This document shows, in pieces, positions 32,877-43,000 of a stretch of DNA of 64,000 nucleotides (its first letter is position 1; each line of letters begins with the position of its first letter). Location of the stretch: the NCBI GenBank assembly GCA_029237695.1, contig CM055275.1:5881131-5945130 (forward strand), read 5' to 3'. Position numbers and translations under genes: made by a program. The notes beneath the pieces are model-generated. The model saw nothing but the letters and a program-made list of their open reading frames with translations, was not told where the DNA came from and searched no databases. Source of the DNA: Conchocele bisecta (taxonomy: Eukaryota; Mollusca; Bivalvia; Lucinida; Thyasiridae).

Positions 32877-33667
32877 TATTCATGATGTCTTCCGTTCAAA
32901 TTTCCGATTCTATTTCTACTAAAACCCTATATATGTGGCCCGTGTCTATAGCAACGAGATATGTCTTTTCTTATTACTGTCCTTTCAAATGATTTATAGA
33001 CACGATACAGTATGGATTCAGCGACCGTAATTCTAGAAATCAAATTTATTCATTGCTTTTGTGCCACGTTACATCTACAGCCGTAGCAATTTCCCTACAG
33101 TCATTGCGATTACGTAGGAGAATTTGAACCCTACTGAGTAATCTCCCTTCGCCGCTGTCGTAGACTGTGAAGAATTGGATGAAACCAGTCTGAAAATAGC
33201 TATTGTTAACTCTTTGTTGCCGTTTTAAAGCCCTTTGTTACTCAAATTGTCGTTTTACAAGAATGTCATATGCTGAAACATGGAATATAGGGTAGACTTC
33301 CGCTTGACAGTGGTTCTAAGTTTCTCCTATAATGGGCTGTTATGTCGTTTTGTGTAAGCTCAGTGTCTTCAACCAGTAGCTGTGTTACTGGCAGATGGGA
33401 TGCATTGGAGTCGGAAGGTTGCCGTGTAAACAAATTATGAATATTTAAAGCCGGCGCCCGTTGATCTGAAATGCTGCATTAATATTGTATGGATCTCCGT
33501 ATCAAGGAGGAACGTAATATGGACAAACATTGAGATGAGATATCGGGATTGGTGGGAAAATAACCATATCTGTAACCAGTCTAGCCTACAGCTCAGGAAT
33601 TGCCAATCATTAGGACCAATCGATTATACAAAGACTAGTAAAGGCACCACTAGTTGTTGTTCAGTAT
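32877..33667. other. No recognised gene
   Basis: No frame, splice pattern or repeat family recognised. Confidence 0.4.
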
Positions 33668-34048
33668 TTATCCCGTCAACACAGTGCGTATATGCCGTGA
33701 AACACGGTGCCATGAAACATTTTTGATATCCAGTCAATACAATTTTTGCATTTTACAGCCATTTGTAGGTGTTGACGGGATAAATAGAATAGTAGGTTAG
33801 TGCCGTGAATGGGAAAAAATATCTGGCAAGGTTCAGGAAACGGGATGGGCGAGGCTCTGCCACTATTCTCTATCTATTTTCCTTATTTCTGAACCAAAGT
33901 ATATGTTGTGACCACTCATTTGAACCGTCTCGGCGAGACGGTTCAAATGAGTGGTCACAACATATACTTCTGATGAGAAATAAAGAAATTCATGAGCCTT
34001 GCCGGATATTTTTTCCCATTCACGGCACTAACCTACTATTCTCTATAT
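33668..34048 (+). mobile_element. Family E composite (M1-M2 half-D-M2 half)
   Basis: Module M1 (TATCCCGTCAACACAGTGCG to GGTGTTGACGGGATAAA) is followed by the left arm of M2 (AGAATAGTAGGTTAGTGCCG), a D hairpin at 33897-33970, and the right arm of M2 (CATTCACGGCACTAACCTAC). D therefore lies between the two M2 arms. Confidence 0.8.
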
Positions 34049-34127
34049 ACTGTTTGATTGCGATGTGATATTGCCAATATATGTTCAGACACACTGACAT
34101 CCTGGAAATATTAACGCAGACGGTGAT
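34049..34127 (-). mobile_element. Family F half copy
   Basis: CTGTTTGATTGCGATGTGAT through TTAACGCAGACGGTGATG is one outer arm of F. It abuts the E element directly. Confidence 0.65.
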
Positions 34128-34274
34128 GTATATATACTATCGCGATTTTATTAACTATGTCTGGGAATTTCCAAGAATGTTTCTCTATAAAACGTCAATA
34201 ATTGTTCAAAGCGCGTCTCTAACTCCAGACAGGACGCGGGGCGGGATTACTCAAATATGGCGGTTATTTATTAC

Positions 34275-34453
34275 ATACAGTGGCACGTCTCTAAACAGGA
34301 CACCAAAACACATCGATGATCTTATTTTTTGATCAGGTGGTAATGTCTGTTCATGATCGCATAACACACACCTATGGATGGTAATGATCAAATTCTGGGT
34401 TTGCAGTGAAACCTCTCTAAACCTGACCGGTTTGGAGAGGTTTCACTGTATTA
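34275..34453. mobile_element. Family I pogo/Tigger-like MITE
   Basis: ACAGTGGCACGTCTCTAAAC starts it, the body has GATGATCTTATTTTTTGATC and GTTCATGATCGCATAACACA, and the terminal hairpin is CAGTGAAACCTCTCTAAACC / GGTTTGGAGAGGTTTCACTG. The opposite orientation to 17631 puts the hairpin at the right. Confidence 0.75.
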
Positions 34454-34487
34454 TAATCTCAGTTTGGTACGTTAGTACGAGGCAATG

Positions 34488-34620
34488 TCATCGTTTCGGA
34501 ACATCTATTGGCAATCTCAACTCGATTGCCTGAGCTGTAGCACAGCTCAGTATCATCCAATTGAGATTTTAGTAGGCGGCATTCACAACCGACTGCGTTA
34601 ATCTTGCCAATATGATATCG
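34488..34620. mobile_element. Family F MITE, shortened
   Basis: GTCATCGTTTCGGAACATCT, TGCCTGAGCTGTAGCACAGC and CTGCGTTAATCTTGCCAATA are present; parts of the hairpin stem are lost. Confidence 0.65.
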
Positions 34621-34895
34621 TTTCTGAAGCAATTTGATTGTATGAGTATCAGCCGATTGAGATGTTAGTGATGCTGAAACTAGTGGCCTTTGTAGCAAAT
34701 AGTTAGATAAAAAAAACGAATAAAATGGTGCTGGCCCACAAAAAGAACGTAACATAATTTTTGCGTTAGACCGTTATCAAATAGTTAGACCGTTACAAAT
34801 CTAAAAATAGTGACATAATTTCTGTGTTGACAGTTTAATGCCATCTCATTGTTTGCACCGACAGGTGGAAGGCAATACACAATGTGTAATTAATT
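34621..34895. other. No recognised gene
   Basis: Contains further F-like scraps (AAGCAATTTGATTGTATGAG). Nothing else recognised. Confidence 0.4.
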
Positions 34896-34902
34896 ATCAG
34901 CC

Positions 34903-35118
34903 AATATATGGCTGCTTTCCCGCCAACAATAGACCATTGTCATTCTCGATAATCGATAGTATGCCATCGTTATCGGTCTATTATCGCAGCCTATACTCAA
35001 TAAAGGTAAATCCAATAATTGTTTACAAGAAAATATTGTTAGTCTGAAATTTACAGACTATCATAATTTTGCACTTATGAACATTTCAGTTGTACGAAGT
35101 TTAGTGAAACGGGCCCCT
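34903..35118. mobile_element. Family G half copy with added dyad
   Basis: From 34985, GCAGCCTATACTCAATAAAG through TGTACGAAGTTTAGTGAAAC is a right half of G. Directly before it a dyad (AATAGACCATTGTCATTCTC against TAGTATGCCATCGTTATCGG, with GATAATCGAT) replaces the left half. Confidence 0.65.
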
Positions 35119-35511
35119 GATCAGGAGGAGGTACACTGGACACACGCCCCGTGTTATTTCAATATGAACATATATAAAATTAACTGTTGCATATCCTTCA
35201 ATCTCTGTATCTGCTTGTGGGGAATTTGAACCTAACGCAATCAATCACTCAGTGATCCCGCCGTCTTTCTAACCGCATGTCTGTAAAACATTGTTGTCGT
35301 TTGTTTGGCATGGTTTGCTGTACGCGAATACTCGTTCCGTGGCACCCGCCCGGCACCTAAACGTGTTTTTCATTTTGTGCCAAATTTATTTTGTGTACAA
35401 AAATTGTTTAAACAGGCGTTTGTCTGAATGTTACTCTCCCCATGTCACGATCTGATTGCCAGGTTAGTGCTAATTTTAGGTTGAATAGTGTGCTTAAAAG
35501 AAAATATTGAT
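35119..35511. other. No recognised gene
   Basis: No frame or repeat family recognised. Confidence 0.4.
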
Positions 35512-35745
35512 TCGTTGAGCCTGAGCTACGGAAGCCCATTAGGGTCACTTCACTTTTATTTTATCTTTTCTTGAATTTTCGAGATCTTTTCTTGAATTTT
35601 CAAGATGTTTTCCAGACTGAGCAGAGACATAAATACTATATGAAACAAAATCCTTGGTCTCAGGCTCAGCTAAGCAAACTGCTTGATTGCGAGTTGATAT
35701 TGCCAATAGATGTTCAGAAATGTATACATGTTGGCAAGATTAACA
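35512..35745. mobile_element. Family F MITE split by a family R fragment
   Basis: F left hairpin arm (TCGTTGAGCCTGAGCT) ends at 35526 where a family R end begins (ACGGAAGCCCATTAGGGTCA plus two 21-bp units). After about 130 bp, F resumes with CAGGCTCAGCTAAGCAAACT. R therefore inserted into the loop of the F hairpin and was later truncated. Confidence 0.75.
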
Positions 35746-36132
35746 CTCTCTTTACCACGGTAGGTCGCGTGCGCACGTGATAGCTATAATTGCTATCGCG
35801 CAAGCAATAGTAAAACAATATTTCTATGTCTCCTCTGTGCCACCGTAAGGTCCGTGTCTCAAGACACGGTTTTCATGCTCGCTAGCCAAATGTCACTCAA
35901 AGACACGGTTTTCATGCATCACAATGTATTATTATTTGGCACGCCGTCGTGTAAACAAATCAAGTCTCGGGAGGTCTCGTCTCCGGTAATTGCCCGGATG
36001 TTAGACGACAGGTGGATACAGCTGTGTTTACATCTACAGGTCACATGGCATCGATTTCGGAAGCATTCGCGTTGGAATATGACACGCCACTGCCGTTTGG
36101 AAAATTATCTCTCCATGCAAGTGTATTTTGAT
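35746..36132. other. No recognised gene; short direct repeat
   Basis: AAGACACGGTTTTCATGC occurs twice (about 35863 and 35898). No domain is recognised in the 108-codon frame at 35854-36180, which also runs into family J. Confidence 0.45.
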
Positions 36133-36225
36133 AGCAAGTTTATCTGGCTCGGCTCGGAAAGGGTAGGAATGACTCGATGAGCCTCGAAATTTCTACGCGT
36201 TTCCTAGCCTTGTCTGATAAACTTC
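36133..36225 (-). mobile_element. Family J half copy
   Basis: CAAGTTTATCTGGCTCGGCT, GGGTAGGAATGACTCGATGA and CTACGCGTTTCCTAGCCTTG match J. The exact outer end CTAGTGTCTTTTG is missing. Confidence 0.6.
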
Positions 36226-36588
36226 ATATAATTCCAGCACAAAAATATTTACACAATTCCCTAACATTTGATTGGCCCGTAGCAAGTCTCTGTCCAAAAT
36301 TTATATCCCAGTAAACTCCCACGCCGAACTACTTTCCGTAACCGTGAGGCGCAGTTAAAATAATTCTTCAGAAAACGGAAAATAAACACATTTTCTTCAT
36401 GAATTTATTTCAAATGCTGGAATTATAAGGAATGAATGGCCTTTTTGTGGAATTTATCGGGGATATAAACTTGCAAAAGTCGCGGGAATACTGGACGAAG
36501 GCCGGAAGACCTCGTCCAGTATTCCCGCGACTTTTCCAAGTTTATACCCTGATAAATTCCACAAAAAGGCCATTCATTCCTATAATAT
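36226..36588 (+). mobile_element. Family K element, long form
   Basis: About 240 bp of flank (TTGATTGGCCCGTAGCAAGT, ACTTTCCGTAACCGTGAGGC, AGAAAACGGAAAATAAACAC) precede a palindrome whose arms are AATGAATGGCCTTTTTGTGG, AATTTATCGGGGATATAAAC and the AAGTCGCGGGAATACTGGAC core. Copies with the same order lie at 52869 and, inverted, 62327. Confidence 0.85.
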
Positions 36589-36715
36589 TACTATGAATAC
36601 AATTCCTGTAATAAAAAACACTAACATTGTATTCTCTATTGTCTGCGTCGCCAGATTTCAGAAGCTTTCAAAAACCGATTAGCTGCACTGGCGTCAACAC
36701 AAGCGGCGTGAAATA

Positions 36716-36768
36716 GGGGTCAATCGCAGGGGTCAATCGCAGGGGTCAATCACGTATCGCAGGGGCCA
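36716..36768 (+). repeat. 15-bp tandem GGGGTCAATCGCAGG
   Basis: Three to four units of GGTCAATCGCAGGG with the last ones altered. Confidence 0.75.
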
Positions 36769-36955
36769 GCGCGAATGAACCCTTCCGAAAGATAAACACG
36801 AACAAATCTGGCCCCTTGGGGCTACCGTGTAAACCAGAGATAGCGCGGGGTCACGTCCTACTGACCTTGATTAAACGGATTATTTTATTGGCGGAGTAAT
36901 ATTCATGGATACGTGTGCAGAAACGTGTAGTTCGGACTACGCTGAGACAGTATTT

Positions 36956-37307
36956 ACCGAGCCCCGCTGGGGATGTGGATTTTGTTTTAACATTTCGTTC
37001 CCTCGAATTAACAATTCGTTCCCACGATATAACAATTCGTTCCCTCGAATTAACATATCGTTCACACGAAATGACAATTCGTTCCCTCAATTTAACAATT
37101 CGTTCCCTCGAATTAACAATTCGTTCCCACGAAATGACAATTTGTTCCCTCGAATCAATAATTCGTTCCCACGAATTAGCAATTCGTTCCCGTGGGAACG
37201 AATTGCTATTTCGCGGGAACAAATTGTTAAATTGAGGTAACGAATTGTTATTTCGTGTGAAATAATTAATAAAACAAAGAATTATATGTCCCATGCAGGG
37301 CTCCGTT
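36956..37307. mobile_element. Family A MITE, longest copy
   Basis: Left end ACCGAGCCCCGCTGGGGATG; right end TGTCCCATGCAGGGCTCCGT. About a dozen 21-bp units, TTCGTTCCCTCGAATTAACA and variants, flip near 37190. Frames of 106-160 codons cross it on both strands with seven-residue repeats such as NNSFPRI; these are satellite artefacts. No clear target duplication is visible. Confidence 0.85.
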
Positions 37308-38151
37308 ACGTTCAAGCAAATGTTTCGGGACATGTATTACCGTACATCCATCATCGATATCATTAGAGCAATTGTAAACCCTTCTTGGAATGGCACACCT
37401 TCGTGTTAATTGCATTTTTGCTCCAAGAAGCTGAACTTGTGTATGCGTGTGTGTCTGAAATAACCGTTTTATTACTCTTACACATTCTTGAATGAGATGT
37501 GTTTGTATGGCACCGTTGAAACCAACGTTCACTGTCGCACTCGTTTCTTATGATCCCCCACGGTCTTAAATGACCTTAACTGTTGACAGGCCGTTAAACA
37601 CCAATACCTAAAATCTGATGAAATGAGTAAACGCGTACTGTCATTAACCAAAATATTCCTGAAATCGGTAGGTTTCTTTCTTTGTCTATATAAAATAAAT
37701 CCTGAAATTGTCATAACAAATCTAAATTAATTCGCGGACTCAATGACTGACGAATGTTTAGTTAGAAATGTACATGCACTTGCTGAAGCAACAACTAAAT
37801 TCGAACTAGTTCACCATTTTGTAATTTAAAACTACTAAACTACAAAATTGTGAAATATTTCAAAATCAGTTGTTGCTTCTTCATGCCATCTGGATTTCTG
37901 AAAAATGCAAGAACTCCGCTGTGTAAACACCTCAATGTTTCGGCATTATACAGACTGCCATCTCGTGTAAACAATGTGCTCGTTAATTTCAGTGTAAACG
38001 CTGACGTTTCTTCCGAACGCTGTCTGTTTCATGAAACTGTAAACACATTTGTGGCGGGTGTCTGTGAGCTAGCGTATACAACGAAGACTTGTTGAAAGTT
38101 CACGAACGAAACTTGCGATAGTGAATGGCGAACGAAGTGAGAATGATCGTG
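37308..38151. other. No recognised gene; N fragment and one palindrome
   Basis: A family N tail fragment (37562-37605, GACCTTAACTGTTGACAGGC) and a palindrome at 37783-37884 (TGAAGCAACAACTAAATT against the GTTGTTGCTTCTTCA side) are present. An 81-codon frame at 37850-38095 has no recognised domain. Confidence 0.5.
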
Positions 38152-38581
38152 TTTTATCCCGCCAACACAGTGCGTATGTGACGTGAAACACGGTGCCGGG
38201 AAACATTTTTGATATCCAGTCAATACTATTTTTGCATTTTACAGCCATTTGTAGGTGTTGACGGGATAAATAGAATAATAGGTTAGTGCCGTGAGTGGGA
38301 AAAAATATCTGGCGCGGCACGGAAACGGGATGTGCTCGGCAGAGCATCGCCCATCCCGTTTCCTAAGCCTTGCCAGATATTGTTTTCCCATTCACGGCAC
38401 TAACCTACTATTCTCTATCTATTTTCCTTATTTCTCAACCAAAGTATATGTTGTGACCACTCATTTGAACCGTCTCGGCGAGACGGTTCAAATGAGTGGT
38501 CACAACATATACTTCTGATGAGAAATAAAGCAATTCATGAGCCTTGCCGGATATTTTCCCCATTCACGGCACTAACCTTCT
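38152..38581 (+). mobile_element. Family E composite (M1-M2-D-M2 half)
   Basis: M1 (38152-38272), complete M2 palindrome (38273-38415, AATAGGTTAGTGCCGTGAGT to CACGGCACTAACCTACTATT), linker TCTATTTTCCTTATTTCTCA, D hairpin (38441-38514), then a second M2 right arm. The same order occurs at 59674 and, inverted, 54568. Confidence 0.85.
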
Positions 38582-38780
38582 ATGTACACTGCTAGGCATA
38601 GAGACGTTCAAATACCCGGATACCAACTACATGTATTTAAACGCTTGTCGTTTCTTTCAACGCACGTCTTGTCGTTTACTTCAAAATAAGTCGTGTAGTT
38701 TACACATCGTTTTCGTTTCGTTCTTATGAAATCAGTAAACGTGTTAATATTAAAACATTCATAATGTACGATCATCTACA

Positions 38781-38996
38781 GGGGCCCATTTCACTAAACT
38801 TCGTACGACTAAGATGTTCGTAAGTGCAAATCTAGGATCGTCCGGAAATTTAAATTGATTAATTTACATTTATTGAGCATAGGTTGTAAATCCAATACTT
38901 GTTTACAAGAAAATAGTGTTAATGTGAAATTTGCAGACTATCATAAGTTTGCACTTACGAACATTTTAGTCGTACGAAGCTTAGTGAAACGGCCCC
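38781..38996. mobile_element. Family G MITE
   Basis: GGGGCCCATTTCACTAAACT and CTTAGTGAAACGGCCCC end it. The central hairpin is partly deleted (TTATTGAGCATAGGTTG only). Confidence 0.8.
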
Positions 38997-39958
38997 AATT
39001 GTATGAATAGTGCAGGCATTCCTGATGTTTCGTATGAACCCTTATAATGCTGAATTAAATGTTTTCGTCTGCTGTTTATTTTTTAATTGCCAGTTTTCTC
39101 AACACAATCATGGTTTGGCAGCAATTTAGATATAAAGTGCTGTCAAACCATATTTTTCTTGTGAAAAAAAGGAGAAAATAGGACACAACAGCAGACAACA
39201 ATTTTCGGTTCCCGTCGTTTTAAAGGATAACATTTGGTGCTTGCGCTACATGACAGTGTGCTAGACTGGTCAGAAATGCAATATGCATTGGTTTACTCGA
39301 TCCAGGTATAATGCACCGAACACAACCGCAGATCGAATACAACCGTGAAGCATGTAAACATTGTTTTAGGTACACGTGAAATTAATCCGCGCGCGCGGTA
39401 ACCATTCCACACCCCGAAATAGAACTTTGTCTGCATTGTGTATATGAAGTGTGGATGACGATGCGGTAGGGGCATGAGTATGGGAACGGCTAAATGAATA
39501 GCACAACATTTGCAAATATAAGTTAACCAAAGAAGACACATATATTTAAATACGTTACATGTCAGCAAAATAACAGCTGGTAATCAATAGTTGCGTGAAA
39601 ACAACAGTTAACACAACTATACAATGACAGTAATATGCTTTGAGTCTGGACCGATACTATCATGTATGATTTGTTTTCAGTGGAAAAGATACAGTTCATA
39701 AAATACAGAAGAAACGTTCTCCAACCTTGCCAGTGAGCGACAAGGTTGGAGAATATTTCTTCTGTTTTAATCAATTCTGGCAAGCAACACAGGCAGAATA
39801 GACAATGTCTGCTGCTTTTTGAAAGCATTCCTGGCACGCTTATAATTCTGTAACATCTACCCTCGTGACTCAAGGTTGCTGCATATCAGTTGTCAAAGTT
39901 AGAGTGTCTTCTTCAGTATTCGTGTTATTCAAAACGTCCGCCATTTTGTCTATTCCAG
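38997..39958. other. Region before the first recognised CELF exon; two inverted repeats
   Basis: Imperfect inverted repeats lie at 39066-39197 (GTCTGCTGTTTATTTTTTAA against the ACAACAGCAGAC side) and 39700-39768 (AAAATACAGAAGAAACGTTC against its complement, around CTTGCCAGTGAGCGACAAGG). The second is about 190 bases before the 3' splice site at 39958. No RRM1 exon was recognised. Confidence 0.5.
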
Positions 39959-40087
39959 AAGACCGGAAGTTGTTCGTGGGCATGCTCAATAAGCAACAAT
40001 CTGAAGACGACGTCCGAGGATTATTTAGCCCGTACGGAAACATCGAGGAGTGCACCATTCTAAGGGACCAAAACGGAAATAGTAAAG
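39959..40087 (+). CDS. CELF4: CELF exon a: RRM2 first half
   Basis: Acceptor CTATTCCAG|AAGACC, donor AAAG|GTATGC. It starts in phase 1 (needs one upstream base, which must be G to give Glu) and ends in phase 1. It encodes [18 protein letters not shown], then [19 protein letters not shown] and QNGNSK. Its 129-bp length matches what I recall of the equivalent vertebrate CELF3-6 exon. The preceding vertebrate exon (about 49 bp, linker after RRM1) was not found. Confidence 0.93.
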
Positions 40088-43000
40088 GTATGCCGAAGCG
40101 TAATCTACCACGTGTCACTGCACGCCTCCCGGTATAGTCTAGTGATTTTGTACAAATGACGATGTGCGATATTTCAATGAAACATATTTATATACAGTGG
40201 AACCTCTCTAAACCGGGCACCAAGGCAACCTCTGTGATCTTATTTTTGATGGATTTCTTGATCATTTATCTCGGATGTTAATGTATGTTCATGATTGCAA
40301 AGCACGCCAATACATTGTCAGAATGATCTTGTAAATACACTGATGTAAACATATTAAGTATATTTTGTCGTGGCGTGTCACATGCGATCAACTCATCACG
40401 TGACTTTGCGATTCCATATCGGTGTTAATGAAAACGCACATGTAAAAATAGAACTGCAGTGAATTGGCAGATAGCATATCACCGGGCGACTTTATTCTGA
40501 TACTACGGAACCCCGCAGGGGACGTATATTTATTTTGTATTAATTCGATACTACGGAACCCCACAGGGGACGTATAATTAGTTCCCTCGAATTAACAATT
40601 TGTTCCTTCGAATTAACATTTCGTTCCCACGTATTGATTTGACCCCCAATAGCGCGCGCAACACATTTGCTCTTCTTTCAAGCTGTTTAAATTATTAAAA
40701 TGAGGTACCGAATTGTTATTTCGAGGGAACGAATTGTCAATTCGAGGAAATAATTGTTATTTCGTGGGAACGAATTGTTATATCGTGGGAACGAATTGTT
40801 AAATTGAGGGAACGAATTGTTATTCCGTGGGAACAAAGTAATACAAAAAAAGCGTGGCTCCGTACGATACTGGCATTAATTGTTTTGTTTTCTTCTAAAA
40901 TTGATCTCCAACGTTGTCCAACGATTGTTCGCAAGTAGCATTCAGCACTATATACCTACTTATAGTATCTGTTTGTTACATGCAATCAGCTATTATATTA
41001 AATACAAGCTAACTATAAATCCGGAGTTACATAATTTAGGCCATGGCTGATGGGATGTTCGGCATAGCGCCAGATATTTCAGTCATAGCGCTGCGCCAAG
41101 CTACAGTGGGGTCAGCGTGTAAGTGCACACACGAACGAACTCGACAGGTTGGAACCAACCTGTCGTGGCTGTAATTGCACACACGAACGAACTCGACAGG
41201 TTGGAACCAACCTGTCGTGTTCGTTCGTGTGTGCACTTACACGCTGACCCCACTGTAAAAGTGGCTAAGTGGAACGCTGAAATAAACGAGTTAGTTCACC
41301 GGGTTATTTGCGCATGAATACGCCAGCTCCACCTCGGCAAAATTCACCCCTTCACAAAGTGTATTATCTCAAATAGAATCCCCTTGTTACTTAGTGTTGA
41401 CGGAACGAATAATGCCAATGCCTAATTCTGACATTGTAATATAACAATTCATCATCCTTGCGACAAAGCGAATTAGCAGATTCCCCCGAGATAACAATGC
41501 CATATAAATACGGACCGTGTTCGGTCGATAATCCGCATTTATATGACGTTGTTATCTTAATGAGGTCGCGAAAACCGATGACATGAATCAACCGCGAAAA
41601 CCGATGACATGCACACAAAAAGAAAGTCGCGAAAACCGATGACACACACTTGCCGCTGTGTGCGTGGATCGATACGTTATATTGAATATTGATTTGTCTC
41701 GCGAGCAACGTGTGCACAATAGGAATACAGTGTGTCTAGACTGGGACGTATGCAGATGGATCTTTATGACAGCTGGATGTGATGTAAATTGATATGACAA
41801 GGGACGCAACCGATGCAATACTTAGGTATATGTTGTTTCCCTTTAAGTGTAATTTCGGAAGATCTACGGCATGCCGGTCACGGTACGTGTTTTCTGTAAT
41901 CGCACGTACTATTTATTAAAATAATACATTATGAGTGTCAATTACGCTATGTTAAAGGTACATGCCCACTCAGTAGGCACAACATGTTCTTTATAGGAAT
42001 TAAATAAGTATATACTTGTGCCATTATTTCCACCAGTTCTAAAAATTACGAGTGCCCGCTATACAGATATATACATTTAGTATTTATTTTGCTGGTAGTG
42101 ACGCGCGTTGGTATCAGGCTGTTTCATATGAAAATGTGGCATGATCTTTTTAATTATTTATACTAGTTAAATGCGTAACATTCGACAGATTATAAAGTAT
42201 GATCCGTCCATTAACATTGTAAGGGTACACGGGTATCGCCCCTGATATCAGTGTGGAAATTTACGTCTGATATAAAATGTATAATAATGCCAATCAATAC
42301 GTGCGGTAATGGTGAATGAATGTTTAATTTGCATAAAATGTCATATCTACATAATATACTGCCTATATTATAACCTACTTAGTGGTCGTGTGTCTTTAAT
42401 ACACTGTAAAGGTCTCTTTTTGTGTAATAAATGTCTTTTTTTGACTGAACATAATTATATTACAGGTTGCCATGTCACACCGTTCGTAAAATTGTTTGCC
42501 TCATTTATTCATATTCTGTTTCATTTCATTTCAGGTTCCATTTCGTGTAATAAATGCAATCAACTAAATAAAGAATAGTAGGTTAGTGCCGTGAATGGGA
42601 AAACAATATCTGGCAAGGCTTAGGAAACGGGATGGGCTCGGCCAAGCCTAACCCATCCCGTTTCCGTGCCGCGCCAGATATATTTTCCCATTCACGGAAC
42701 TAACCTACTATTCTATTTATCACGTCAACACCTACAAATAGCTTTAAATTGAAAACAAAATACAGCCGAATCCTCAAAATCGGAGAATCGACTAGTATGA
42801 CTACAGCACATAGTCATACGCAGTGATTAGGTCGTATTGACAGTATATCAACACAGTTTCACGGCACCGTGTTTCATGGCACATACGCACTGTGTTGATG
42901 GGATAAACATATATTATATGTTGCTCTTTGATACCGTTCGTAATACGCTTCTTCTCATTCATCCGTTCACGTTCCGTTTCGTTTCATTTCAGGTTGTGCA

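Noticed and set aside
36851..37333. Minus-strand 160-codon frame with regular NNSFPR / SWERIV-like repeats
   Set aside because: It lies over the 21-bp satellite of a family A MITE. The seven-residue period follows from 21 bp, and both strands are open.
42520..42550. TTTCATTTCAG|GTTCCATTTCGTGTAA as a duplicated exon-b acceptor
   Set aside because: Similarity to the true acceptor at 42992 is limited to the T-rich tract and a few bases. The following codons do not match RRM2.
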